A DNA stretch of 64,000 nucleotides, taken from assembly GCF_947387515.1 (NCBI RefSeq), contig NZ_CANDOB010000003.1, forward strand, positions 62,001-126,000. Reading direction: 5' to 3'. The DNA comes from Alkalihalobacillus sp. CinArs1 (GTDB lineage: Bacteria; Bacillota; Bacilli; Bacillales; Guptibacillaceae). Positions within the stretch are counted from its first letter, which is position 1. Every line of letters begins with the position of its first letter. The notes beneath the pieces were generated by a model. It was given only the letters and a program-made list of their open reading frames with translations. It was not told where the DNA came from and did not search any database. The position numbers and the translations under genes are program-made. This document shows, piece by piece, positions 17,388-26,222 of the stretch.

Positions 17388-18743
17388 TGTGTATGCCTTT
17401 TGGGACATTCTATTTTGTAAGAAGCGTAATCGTAAAAACAATGTGATCGCAGCAACAAGGAGGCCCGAGCTTAATCCGATCCAATACCCATAAGGTCCGA
17501 ATGAAGTGAATTTAGCCAGAACATACCCTGAAGGAAGTCCGACGATCCAGTATGAGATGAGGCTCATGAGAAGCGTGATGTTCACGTCTTTGTAACCGCG
17601 TAATGCCCCCTGTATAGGAGCAGCAATCGCATCTGAAAGTTGGAAGAATACAGCATAGATCAGGAACACCTTGATCAATTCGAAAACTTCCCTGTCACTC
17701 GTATACCAACCCGCTATGGCATCATTGAAGAAAAAGAGTACGAACGCTGATAACAATGCCATCCCAACAGCAAATCCAATACCTAGATACCCATACACTT
17801 TAGCATCACGAAACCGTTTTCCGCCAACTTCAAAACCAACAGCGATGGTTAATGCCATCGAAATACTTAATGGAATCATATATAAAAGCGAAGCAAAGTT
17901 GATAGCAGCCTGGTGAGCTGCTATCGTCTCTGTAGAGTATGCACTCATCAATAACGTAACTGCTGCAAAAATACTAACTTCAAAGAAGATTGAAAACCCT
18001 ATTGGAACTCCTATTTTCAGTTGTTCGATCCAAGTGGATAGTGATACACCATACCAGCGTTTAAACAAGTCGAACGTTCGAAATGGGCGTACTTTTAAGA
18101 TAAAGAATAAGCTGATTATTAAAATGAACCAATAGGTGATCGCAGAAGCATACCCTGCACCGATCCCACCGAGTTTTGGAAAGCCAAACTTACCGAAAAT
18201 CAATACATAATTGAAGAATATGTTGATAGGAAGTGACAAGAGTGTAATTATCATCGTTGTTCTTGTTTGACCGAGTGCATCGATAAAACTTCTTAGGACT
18301 GAATAAATAAAAAGGGGAAGAATCCCGAAAGATAAACCAATTAGATACCCTTTCGCAACATATTGCACGTGGTCATTTAAGTCCATTAGCGATAGAAGAG
18401 GATTTAGAGCAATTCCTCCACCTATTAAGATGAGTACTGATAAGGCGATCGATAAATAGATCCCTTGTAAGACTGAAAATGAGACGCGATCTTCTTGATT
18501 TGCTCCTATATAGTGAGAAACGATAGGGGTAATAGCAAGCAAAATCCCACTCAATCCAGTGAATACAGGCACCCATAAACTTGATCCGATCGCTACACCA
18601 GCGAGATCACCGGCACCAGCTCTACCACTCATAAGTGTGTCGAAAAAATTCATCGAGTATAGTCCGAGTTGTGTGATGAGGATTGGATATAACACGGTTA
18701 CTAATAATTTTAGTTTGTCTCTGAGTGATTGAGTAGGGTACAT
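17385..18743 (-). CDS. MATE family multidrug/Na+ antiporter (NorM/YojI-like)
   Basis: A 452-residue integral membrane protein with about 12 TM helices in two repeats. The N-terminal VLYPILITQLGLYSMNFFDTLMSGRAG and the motif GLSGILLAITPIVSHYIGA match MATE exporters of the NorM branch. These expel cationic dyes, fluoroquinolones or metabolites in exchange for Na+ or H+. B. subtilis yojI lies in the same neighbourhood as yojF/yojG, supporting orthology. AGGATG is about 7 nt before the ATG. The natural substrate is not evident. Confidence 0.87.
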   Translation of the reverse strand: MYPTQSLRDKLKLLVTVLYPILITQLGLYSMNFFDTLMSGRAGAGDLAGVAIGSSLWVPVFTGLSGILLAITPIVSHYIGANQEDRVSFSVLQGIYLSIALSVLILIGGGIALNPLLSLMDLNDHVQYVAKGYLIGLSFGILPLFIYSVLRSFIDALGQTRTTMIITLLSLPINIFFNYVLIFGKFGFPKLGGIGAGYASAITYWFILIISLFFILKVRPFRTFDLFKRWYGVSLSTWIEQLKIGVPIGFSIFFEVSIFAAVTLLMSAYSTETIAAHQAAINFASLLYMIPLSISMALTIAVGFEVGGKRFRDAKVYGYLGIGFAVGMALLSAFVLFFFNDAIAGWYTSDREVFELIKVFLIYAVFFQLSDAIAAPIQGALRGYKDVNITLLMSLISYWIVGLPSGYVLAKFTSFGPYGYWIGLSSGLLVAAITLFLRLRFLQNRMSQKAYT

Positions 18744-18864
18744 ATGAGAACATCCTAACTGTATAGTTTCGTTACCAGAAAAATTATAGCATATCTATAG
18801 AGAAGAACTAGAAAGAAATGGTATGATAAGAATGTGAAGTATTGAACATGTAAGGAGGGTTTTG

Positions 18865-19269
18865 ATGACTGATCGTAATAATCCCATCATCTTATTCGAT
18901 GGTGTATGTAATCTATGTAATGGACTCGTTCAGTTTATGTTGAAGCATGACAAGCAAAGTGTTTTCAAATTCGCATCGCTTCAATCAGAAGTTGCTGCCG
19001 AATTGTTGAAGAATGCTGATGTAGAAGAGATACCAGATAGTATCATCGTCATTGCTGATGGACGCGTTTATTATAAATCTAGAGCTGTTCTCTACATATG
19101 TAAAAGACTAGGGGGCGTTTTTAACTTCATTAGAATCATTCGTATTCTTCCTGTCTTCATTAGAGATAAAATGTACGATGTGATCGCGAAAAAAAGATAT
19201 GCATTGTTCGGTAAAAGAGATTCATGCATGCTTCCAAGTAAGAAATACAATGACAGGTTTATAGGTTAG
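18865..19269 (+). CDS. yuxK: DCC-family thiol-disulfide oxidoreductase (DUF393)
   Basis: A 134-residue protein with the family-defining D-x-x-C-x-x-C motif near the N-terminus (ILFDGVCNLCNG) and the downstream RAVLYICKRLGG and CMLPSKKYNDRF segments. DCC proteins are predicted thioredoxin-fold redox proteins of unknown partner. ATG 18865 is preferred over the adjacent TTG because AAGGAGG at 18852-18858 is then at normal distance. It is divergent from the MATE gene and ends in a strong terminator. Confidence 0.82.
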   Translation: MTDRNNPIILFDGVCNLCNGLVQFMLKHDKQSVFKFASLQSEVAAELLKNADVEEIPDSIIVIADGRVYYKSRAVLYICKRLGGVFNFIRIIRILPVFIRDKMYDVIAKKRYALFGKRDSCMLPSKKYNDRFIG

Positions 19270-19298
19270 GCTCACATCATGTGAGTCTTTTTTTTTTA
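19269..19298 (+). terminator. terminator after yuxK
   Basis: CTCACAT-C-ATGTGAG stem followed by a long T-run; it directly precedes the pyrimidine operon promoter. Confidence 0.85.
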
Positions 19299-19316
19299 CG
19301 ACACTTTGAACGTTTT

Positions 19317-19346
19317 TTGAAGAAACGATTTTACATTATGTATAGT
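19317..19346 (+). promoter_or_regulatory. possible promoter of the pyrimidine catabolic operon
   Basis: TTGAAG (19317-19322), an 18-nt spacer and TATAGT (19341-19346) lie 84 nt before the first gene. No operator was recognised here. Confidence 0.5.
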
Positions 19347-19429
19347 GCTTCATCTACAACAATCTTCTACACTTTTTATAGAAAGAAAATTCAGTCAATT
19401 ACAAGGACGGTCAAAGGAGGATCGTACAT

Positions 19430-20320
19430 ATGTCTGATTCAGTAAAAATAGGCTTAATTCAGGCTAAAAACGATGTTGATGGAAATGAAGAAGTAGAAAA
19501 GCATAAAGAGGTAGCGATAGAAAAACACTTAAAGTTGGTGCAGGAAGCAAGTGAACGTGGCGCACAGATCGTCTGTTTACAGGAGATCTTCTATGGACCT
19601 TACTTTTGTGCTGAACAAAACAAAAAGTGGTATGACGCTGCAGAAGAAATTCCAGATGGACCGACTACGAAGCGATTTCAGGCTGTTGCACGAGATCTAG
19701 GAATCGTTATTGTTCTTCCTATTTATGAACGAGAGGGCATTTCAACCTACTACAATACAGCAGCAGTAATTGATGCAGATGGTTCATATCTCGGTAAATA
19801 TCGTAAACAGCACATACCTCAGGTAGCGGTTGGTGATAACGGACACGGTTTTTGGGAGAAGTACTATTTTAAACCAGGAAACCTTGGTTATCCCGTATTT
19901 GATACCGCATTTGGGAAAGTAGGGGTTTATATTTGTTATGACAGGCACTTTCCTGAAGGCGCACGACTGCTAGGATTGAATGGTGCTGAGATCGTATTCA
20001 ATCCTTCTGCTACAGTTGCAGGATTATCGGAGTATTTGTGGAAGCTCGAGCAGCCTGCACATGCTGTTGCAAACGGCTATTACCTCGGAGCAATCAATCG
20101 GGTAGGTATGGAAGGACCATGGAACATGGGGGAGTTCTATGGTCAATCGTACCTCGTTGATCCTAGGGGGAACTTTGTTGCGACAGGATCACGTGATCAA
20201 GACGAAGTCATCATCGGAGTAGTGGATAAGAAGTTGATTCGTGAAGTTCGTGATTTATGGCAGTTTTACCGTGATCGAAGACCGGAAACCTATAATGAAA
20301 TGACGTCATTGTTACCGTAA
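19430..20320 (+). CDS. beta-ureidopropionase (nitrilase superfamily)
   Basis: A 296-residue C-N hydrolase that would hydrolyse N-carbamoyl-beta-alanine to beta-alanine, CO2 and ammonia. The catalytic Glu52 (LQEIFYGPYF), Lys126 (KYRKQHIP) and Cys169 (VYICYDRHFPE) are all present, and DRRPETY near the C-terminus is typical of beta-ureidopropionases. It is the first gene of the reductive pyrimidine operon, 65 nt before preT, with a hairpin in the gap. AAAGGAGG precedes the ATG. An N-carbamoyl-D-amino acid hydrolase is less likely given the dihydropyrimidine dehydrogenase neighbours. Confidence 0.9.
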   Translation: MSDSVKIGLIQAKNDVDGNEEVEKHKEVAIEKHLKLVQEASERGAQIVCLQEIFYGPYFCAEQNKKWYDAAEEIPDGPTTKRFQAVARDLGIVIVLPIYEREGISTYYNTAAVIDADGSYLGKYRKQHIPQVAVGDNGHGFWEKYYFKPGNLGYPVFDTAFGKVGVYICYDRHFPEGARLLGLNGAEIVFNPSATVAGLSEYLWKLEQPAHAVANGYYLGAINRVGMEGPWNMGEFYGQSYLVDPRGNFVATGSRDQDEVIIGVVDKKLIREVRDLWQFYRDRRPETYNEMTSLLP

Positions 20321-20328
20321 TAATGAGC

Positions 20329-20366
20329 AGCAGGTGTAGGCATGAAATACACCTGCTTTTTATTTT
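20329..20366 (+). terminator. intra-operon hairpin with T-run (attenuator or partial terminator)
   Basis: A perfect 10-bp stem AGCAGGTGTA/TACACCTGCT with a 9-nt loop is followed by TTTTATTTT, between beta-ureidopropionase and preT. It has the form of a terminator inside an otherwise continuous operon, so it may lower downstream expression or mark an mRNA processing site. Confidence 0.65.
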
Positions 20367-20385
20367 AATGAAGGGGGACACGTTC

Positions 20386-21747
20386 ATGAGTACTGTTGAA
20401 TCGCCTTTACCTGACAAGTTTACAGCTAATTTCAAAGAAGTTGAGTTGCCACTCTCTAATCAAGAGGCATTAAATGAAGCAAACAGGTGTCTTTATTGCT
20501 ATGATGCTCCCTGTATAAACGCTTGTCCAACAGGAATCGATATTCCATCGTTTATTAAGAAAATCGCATCAGGTAACATGAAGGGTTCTGCTACAACAAT
20601 TATGACAGCGAACCCTGTAGGAGCTAGTTGTTCGAGGGTCTGTCCTACTGAAGAGCTTTGTGAAGGGGCTTGTGTATTAAATCACTCTACGAAACCGATC
20701 TTGATAGGTAATTTACAGCGGTATGCGACAGACTGGGCAATTAAAAACGATCAAGTGTTATTTAAGAAAGGGGAACCTAACGGCAAAAAAGTAGCAATTG
20801 TAGGAGGTGGCCCCGGCGGCCTATCTGCTGCGAGAGAGCTAGCATTACTTGGTTATGATGTAACTGTTTATGAAGCGGAAAAAGAAGCTGGTGGTTTAGA
20901 CACATTCGGAATCGTTTCTTTCAGGCTTCCTAAGAAGATCTCTCTATGGGAAGTAGAGCAGGTCGAACAGCTCGGCGTCACGATAAACACAGGAGTTAGA
21001 GTAGGTAAAGATATCGAATTTGATGAACTTCTTAAAACAAATGAAAGAGTTATTCTTGCGATCGGTATGGGGAATGTACCGAATCTTAACGTACCTGGTG
21101 AAACATTTAATGGAGTTCATGATGCGATCGAACTTGTGAGAAGTACAAAGTCTTCTCCATTTCCCACTCATCTAGAAGGCAAGAAGGTCGTCGTGATCGG
21201 TGCAGGTAATACCGCGATCGATGGTGCAACATGCTCTGTACGGCTTGGTGCAGAAAATGTGAAGATCATCTACAGACGTACAGAGAAAGAGATGACTGCA
21301 TACGACTTTGAATATGAGTTTGCAAAACAAGACGGCGTAGAATTTCGTTGGCTAACACAGCCGATCGAAATAGTAGGTGACGCTGATGGTAACGTTAAAG
21401 GGTTAAAATGCGTCAAGATGCAGTTAGGCGAGGCATCAAGTGACGGTAGGAAAAGACCAGAGCCAGTGCCAGATTCTGAGTTTATCATCGAATGTGATGC
21501 TGTGGTTAAAGCGATTGGACAAAAGCGTCACACTGATTTTATTGAAAAGTTAGGCTTAGCTCATCATGATGGTGTCATTTTGATCAATAAAGATTCCATG
21601 CAAACGTCAAATTCACGGGTTTACGCTTGCGGTGACGTGATTTTCGGCAAGGGACAAGGAGAAGCGATGGTCGTATCAGCTGCTCAGCAAGGAAAAACAG
21701 CTGCGTACCATGTACACGAAAGTTTAAAAGAAATGTATTCCGCGTAG
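20386..21747 (+). CDS. preT: dihydropyrimidine dehydrogenase, NAD(P)H-binding subunit PreT
   Basis: A 453-residue flavoprotein subunit that feeds electrons to PreA for reducing uracil/thymine. N-terminal cysteines C35, C38, C43, C47 and C82, C86, C92, C96 suit two 4Fe-4S clusters. FAD binds at VAIVGGGPGG (about residues 137-145) and NAD(P)H at VVIGAGNTAIDGA. The C-terminal FAD motif is YACGDVIFGKGQG. It corresponds to the N-terminal half of eukaryotic DPD and shares the GltD-like fold with gltB in this window. ATG 20386 follows GGGGGAC; upstream in-frame starts lie within the hairpin and lack ribosome sites. Confidence 0.92.
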   Translation: MSTVESPLPDKFTANFKEVELPLSNQEALNEANRCLYCYDAPCINACPTGIDIPSFIKKIASGNMKGSATTIMTANPVGASCSRVCPTEELCEGACVLNHSTKPILIGNLQRYATDWAIKNDQVLFKKGEPNGKKVAIVGGGPGGLSAARELALLGYDVTVYEAEKEAGGLDTFGIVSFRLPKKISLWEVEQVEQLGVTINTGVRVGKDIEFDELLKTNERVILAIGMGNVPNLNVPGETFNGVHDAIELVRSTKSSPFPTHLEGKKVVVIGAGNTAIDGATCSVRLGAENVKIIYRRTEKEMTAYDFEYEFAKQDGVEFRWLTQPIEIVGDADGNVKGLKCVKMQLGEASSDGRKRPEPVPDSEFIIECDAVVKAIGQKRHTDFIEKLGLAHHDGVILINKDSMQTSNSRVYACGDVIFGKGQGEAMVVSAAQQGKTAAYHVHESLKEMYSA

Positions 21748-21761
21748 AAAGGAGAATGTAT

Positions 21762-23042
21762 ATGGCAGATTTAAGAACAAACCTTGCTGGAATAACATCA
21801 CCAAATCCGTTTTGGTTAGCTTCAGCTCCACCCACAAATTCAGGATATCAAGTGCAGCGTGCATTTGAGGCAGGATGGGGAGGAGCCGTATGGAAAACGC
21901 TCGGTGACCCTATTCTAAACGTTTCATCAAGATATGCAGCAGTTTCCTTTAATGGTCAGAGAGTAGCTGGGTTTAATAACATCGAACTGATTACGGACCG
22001 GCCTCTTGAAGTGAATTTAAAAGAAATCTATGAAACGAAAAAACGCTTCCCTGAACATGCTGTAGTCGCATCGTTAATGGTAGAACCGAAACAGGAAGCA
22101 TGGCATGAAATCGTAAAGAAAGTTGAAGCTGTAGGAGTAGACGGTCTAGAGTTAAACTTTGGATGTCCTCATGGTATGGCTGAACGTGGCATGGGCTCAG
22201 CATCAGGTCAAGTTCCAGACCTTGTAGAAAAGCAAACGGCCTGGGCGAAAGAAGCCGCAGGAACACCGGTTATCGTTAAGTTAACGCCGAACATAACAGA
22301 TATCACTGCAACTGCAGAAGCAGCGGTAAGAGGTGGAGCAGACTCCGTAAGTATGATAAACACGATCAATAGTTTAGCAGGAGTTGATATCGATACATGG
22401 CTTCCGATTCCCAATGTAAGTGGGAAAGGAGCTCACGGTGGATATTGTGGACCTGCTGTTAAGCCGATCGCTTTAAATATGGTAAGTGAGTGTGCGAGAA
22501 GCAGCCGTATCAACGTGCCAATCTCTGGGATGGGTGGCGTTTCTAACTGGCAGAACGCCGTAGAATTTATGTTGATGGGAGCAAGTAACGTACAAATTTG
22601 CACGGCCGCTATGCATCACGGCTTTCGTATTATCGAAGACCTTGTTGAAGGATTATCAAACTACCTCGATGATAGAGGAATCTTATCGATTCAAGACATT
22701 ATTGGAAAGTCAGTACCCACCTATTCAGATTGGGGAAATCTTGATCTAAATTATAATGTGGTAGCTCGGATCAATAATGATGTGTGTATCAATTGTAATA
22801 AGTGTCATATTGCTTGTGAGGATACTTCTCATCAATGCATCGATCGATTACAGGATGAGGGTGGAAACCCTATCCTCCGTGTAAGAGAAGAAGATTGTGT
22901 TGGGTGTAATCTATGTTCGATCGTTTGTCCAGTGGATGGTGCGATCGATATGATCGAAGTCCCCCATGAACTACCTGTGATGACATGGAACGATCGGCAG
23001 TCGCTTTTAGGTGCGTTAAAAGACAGTAAAATTACAAAGTAA
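21762..23042 (+). CDS. preA: dihydropyrimidine dehydrogenase, catalytic subunit PreA
   Basis: A 426-residue subunit with a dihydroorotate dehydrogenase-like FMN barrel that reduces uracil to dihydrouracil. The substrate-loop motif is LNFGCPHGMAERGMGSASGQ. Position 148 is Ser where I recall the mammalian enzyme having its acid Cys. Two C-terminal ferredoxin motifs follow: C342/C345/C348/C352 and C379/C382/C385/C389. ATG 21762 is preferred because AAAGGAGA almost touches the ATG at 21756. It is 14 nt after preT and 12 nt before hydA. Confidence 0.93.
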   Translation: MADLRTNLAGITSPNPFWLASAPPTNSGYQVQRAFEAGWGGAVWKTLGDPILNVSSRYAAVSFNGQRVAGFNNIELITDRPLEVNLKEIYETKKRFPEHAVVASLMVEPKQEAWHEIVKKVEAVGVDGLELNFGCPHGMAERGMGSASGQVPDLVEKQTAWAKEAAGTPVIVKLTPNITDITATAEAAVRGGADSVSMINTINSLAGVDIDTWLPIPNVSGKGAHGGYCGPAVKPIALNMVSECARSSRINVPISGMGGVSNWQNAVEFMLMGASNVQICTAAMHHGFRIIEDLVEGLSNYLDDRGILSIQDIIGKSVPTYSDWGNLDLNYNVVARINNDVCINCNKCHIACEDTSHQCIDRLQDEGGNPILRVREEDCVGCNLCSIVCPVDGAIDMIEVPHELPVMTWNDRQSLLGALKDSKITK

Positions 23043-23054
23043 AGGGGATTTATC

Positions 23055-24473
23055 ATGAACAAAATAATTCGAAATGGCACGATCGTTACTGCAAGTGAAA
23101 CCTACCAGGCGGATCTACTCATCAAAGACGGTAAAATTGCGATGATAGGCAGCTCATTGAATGAGGATGGAGCAGAGGAAATCGATGCCAAAGGTTGCTA
23201 CGTATTTCCTGGTGGGATAGACCCTCATACACACCTCGAAATGCCGTTTGGCGGAACTGTTACAAAAGATGACTTTGAAACAGGAACGATTGCAGCAGCT
23301 TTTGGTGGGACAACCTCTATCATCGATTTCTGTTTGACTGAAAAAGGTAAACCGTTAGCAGACGCCGTAAAAACATGGCATGCCAAATCAAAAGATAAAT
23401 CTGTGATCGATTATAGCTTCCATTTGATGATCAGTGAGATTAATGATTCAGTACTGAAGGAACTGCCTGAAATTATAAAAAATGAAGGCATTACATCTTT
23501 TAAAGTCTTCATGGCCTATAAAAATGTGTTTCAATCAGACGATGAAACCCTCTATCGAACGCTTCTAGCTGCTAAAGAGCTTGGAGCTCTAGTTATGGTG
23601 CACGCTGAAAACGGTGACGTCATCGAATATTTAACGAAAGATGCCCTTTCTAAAGGCAAGACTGAACCGATCTACCATGCACTTACAAGACCTCCTGAAG
23701 TCGAAGGGGAAGCTACCGGTCGTGCGGCACAACTAACAGGACTCGCAAACTCTCAGCTATATGTGGTTCACGTGAGCTGTAAAGAAGCCGCTGACAAAAT
23801 CGCAGAAGCAAGAAAGAAAGGCTATGATATCTATGGTGAAACATGTCCACAATATTTAGTTCTTGATCAATCATATCTAGAGAAACCTAATTTTGAAGGT
23901 GCAAAGTATGTATGGAGTCCGCCACTTAGAGAAAAGTGGAATCAAGACGCGTTATGGAATGCGTTAAGAATAGGTGAACTTCAGACGATTGGATCCGACC
24001 AATGCTCATTTGATTTTAGGGGACAAAAAGATTTAGGTCGAGATGACTTTACAAAAATCCCGAATGGCGGACCGATGATCGAGGATCGATTTAGTATCTT
24101 ATTCTCTGAAGGTGTTGTAAAAGGACGAATCTCTTTAAATCAGTTCGTTGATGTTACGTCTACACGGTCTGCTAAGCTCTTTGGACTATTTCCTAATAAG
24201 GGTTCGATTGCCGTAGGAGCAGATGCAGATATCGTAATATTCGATCCTGAAATAAAGCGAACGTTATCAGCATCAACACACCATATGGCGGTTGATTATA
24301 ATGCTTTCGAAGGAATGGAAGTAACGGGCGAGCCTATTTCTGTTCTTGTAAGAGGAGATTATGTCATCAAGAATAAACAATTCGTAGGCACACCGGGATC
24401 TGGACACTATATGAAGCGTGCAAAATACGGACAGTTTAGCCAAAAGACAGACAAAACCATCACAATACAATAA
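23055..24473 (+). CDS. hydA: dihydropyrimidinase (D-hydantoinase)
   Basis: A 472-residue cyclic amidohydrolase that opens dihydrouracil to N-carbamoyl-beta-alanine. The zinc ligands are His58 and His60 (GGIDPHTH), the carbamylated Lys150 (TSFKVFMAYKN), and His in VMVHAENGD and YVVHVSC. Tyr155 is the expected substrate residue. IGSDQCSFDF carries the catalytic Asp. Length and motif positions match bacterial D-hydantoinases. It lies between preA and the NCS1 permease in one operon. Confidence 0.95.
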   Translation: MNKIIRNGTIVTASETYQADLLIKDGKIAMIGSSLNEDGAEEIDAKGCYVFPGGIDPHTHLEMPFGGTVTKDDFETGTIAAAFGGTTSIIDFCLTEKGKPLADAVKTWHAKSKDKSVIDYSFHLMISEINDSVLKELPEIIKNEGITSFKVFMAYKNVFQSDDETLYRTLLAAKELGALVMVHAENGDVIEYLTKDALSKGKTEPIYHALTRPPEVEGEATGRAAQLTGLANSQLYVVHVSCKEAADKIAEARKKGYDIYGETCPQYLVLDQSYLEKPNFEGAKYVWSPPLREKWNQDALWNALRIGELQTIGSDQCSFDFRGQKDLGRDDFTKIPNGGPMIEDRFSILFSEGVVKGRISLNQFVDVTSTRSAKLFGLFPNKGSIAVGADADIVIFDPEIKRTLSASTHHMAVDYNAFEGMEVTGEPISVLVRGDYVIKNKQFVGTPGSGHYMKRAKYGQFSQKTDKTITIQ

Positions 24474-24496
24474 GCAGTGTTAAAGGAGATAGCTGA

Positions 24497-25969
24497 ATGA
24501 AAAAAGATGTAAGCTATTTGAAATCACCTGACTTATTGCCAATTGCTCATAAGGATAAGAAAATCGGAACGACTGGTTTTGCGATGATGTGGGTCGGTAT
24601 GGCAGTGGTGTTAGCAGCGTTTGCGATCGGTGGGGCTGGTGTACAATCACTTTCCCTTACGTGGGTTGTGATCGCAACATTGATCGGTTCCGTTGCGATC
24701 GGGTTATTTATTACGATAATCGGAGATATTGGCATCGAACACGGTCTGTCATTTCCAGTATACATGAGAGCACCGTTTGGCACCCTTGGCACACATATCC
24801 CTTCGATTGTAAGGGGACTAGCTGCTTCGTTCTGGTTTGGAATCAACACGTATTTTGGTTCAACTGCTATGAATGCCATCTTAAATGTTTTGTTCGGTTT
24901 TGATAACTGGTTCGTATGTTTCCTTCTATTTGCGACAGTTCAATTAGTGAATACATCTCTTGGCATTAAAGCTGTCGAAAGGTTCGCAGATCTTGCTGCT
25001 CCAGTAATCATCCTTATTTCTGTTTGGATGTATATCTCACTCTCTGATCAAGCTCTTGCACAAGGTAGAGAAGTTTGGAGCTGGATCGAGAGTCCCGTAA
25101 CCGGAGGAGCAGCTGTCTCAGCATTTTTAGTCGTGATCTTTAGCAACATGGGGTTTTGGGCGACGATTTCAGCAGATATTCCTTCTATCTCTCGATTTAT
25201 TAAAGCTCCTCAGTTTGAAAGGAGCTGGCTTAAACGGAATAAAGGAACGTTGATCGGGAGTGTAATCGCATTGCCGCTAACACAAACGTTCATGGTAATC
25301 ATCGGAGGAGTTTCTTATATAGCCGTTTCAAACTATGACCCAGTCGTTGCATTGCAAGAAGCTGCCACGGGACTTATCTTAGGCATCTTACTATTGATGA
25401 TCGTATTAGCACAATGGTCGACAAATGTATCTGCTAACCTTGTGCCAGCAGCTACGATTTTCTCAAACGTAGGAGGACCAAAAGTTCCTTTTTGGGCAGG
25501 TGTATTCATCGCTGGTATCGTAGGGTCCGTCGTACAGCCGTGGAGCTTGTTCAATATTCTTATACCGATCTTACTTGTAGTCGGCGGTATTTTATCAGCG
25601 ATTATCGGCATTTTGTATTGTGACTATTACGTATTGAGAAAAAGAAGGGTGAATGTGCCAGACCTTTATGAAGATCATGGACAATTCCGCTACGCTTATG
25701 GGGTTAATCTCGCTGGTTTGATCGCCTGGATTATTGGAGGAGTAGCAGCGTACTATCTATCTACTTATTCTTTCTTAGTTGGTTTTCTTGTTGGTGCTAT
25801 CTCTTACTATCTACTTGCAAAGTTTTGGTGGTTTAAGAAGTACTCTCAAGCAGAGATCCTTGAGCCTAGTGACGAGAAATACTTAGGGATAACCGTAGGA
25901 AGAGATTGGATCATTGATACTGAGACCGAAAAGGAGTCAGTGAAAGAGGTCGGTAGTTCAATCGAATAA
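24497..25969 (+). CDS. NCS1 family nucleobase permease
   Basis: A 490-residue membrane protein with about 12 TM helices. The N-terminal DLLPIAHKDKKIGTTGF and the segments AASFWFGINTYFGS and VIFSNMGFWATISADIPSISRF mark nucleobase:cation symporter 1 proteins (uracil, cytosine, allantoin or hydantoin importers). The operon makes uracil or dihydrouracil the likely cargo; allantoin cannot be excluded because NCS1 subgroups look alike. The ATG has AAAGGAGA upstream and follows hydA by 23 nt. Confidence 0.88.
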   Translation: MKKDVSYLKSPDLLPIAHKDKKIGTTGFAMMWVGMAVVLAAFAIGGAGVQSLSLTWVVIATLIGSVAIGLFITIIGDIGIEHGLSFPVYMRAPFGTLGTHIPSIVRGLAASFWFGINTYFGSTAMNAILNVLFGFDNWFVCFLLFATVQLVNTSLGIKAVERFADLAAPVIILISVWMYISLSDQALAQGREVWSWIESPVTGGAAVSAFLVVIFSNMGFWATISADIPSISRFIKAPQFERSWLKRNKGTLIGSVIALPLTQTFMVIIGGVSYIAVSNYDPVVALQEAATGLILGILLLMIVLAQWSTNVSANLVPAATIFSNVGGPKVPFWAGVFIAGIVGSVVQPWSLFNILIPILLVVGGILSAIIGILYCDYYVLRKRRVNVPDLYEDHGQFRYAYGVNLAGLIAWIIGGVAAYYLSTYSFLVGFLVGAISYYLLAKFWWFKKYSQAEILEPSDEKYLGITVGRDWIIDTETEKESVKEVGSSIE

Positions 25970-25982
25970 AGGAGGAAGTGCA

Positions 25983-26210
25983 ATGAGTGAACATGAGGCG
26001 TATATAATCGAACGTGAAAAGATCGACTACTTTATTGATAGAGGCTATAAGATCAGCGGTGTGTTAGAAAATTTGGAAGGCGCATTTATAGAATTTAGCA
26101 TGAATACAGATAATAAAGAAGACTCTAAAGAGACTCTCCAAATCAAAACTGCTAATGGGAGAAAGTACTTTTCTGCACTTTTATTAAAGCAAATTCAATC
26201 TGTATCCTAA
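25983..26210 (+). CDS. small unknown protein, 75 aa, Sm/Hfq-like pattern
   Basis: I do not recognise a named family. The protein is soluble and mostly beta in character. The stretch RGYKISGVLENLEGAFIEF followed near the end by KYFSALLLKQIQSVS recalls the Sm1/Sm2 strands of Hfq (NGFQLRGxVxxFDNFTVLL ... YKHAISTF), a weak pattern match by eye only. It has a good ribosome site (AAAGGAGG), 13 nt after the permease, and 12 nt before the next small gene. It is therefore a true operon member, perhaps regulatory or a chaperone for a pathway enzyme. Confidence 0.75.
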   Translation: MSEHEAYIIEREKIDYFIDRGYKISGVLENLEGAFIEFSMNTDNKEDSKETLQIKTANGRKYFSALLLKQIQSVS

Positions 26211-26222
26211 AGGAGGATGGGG

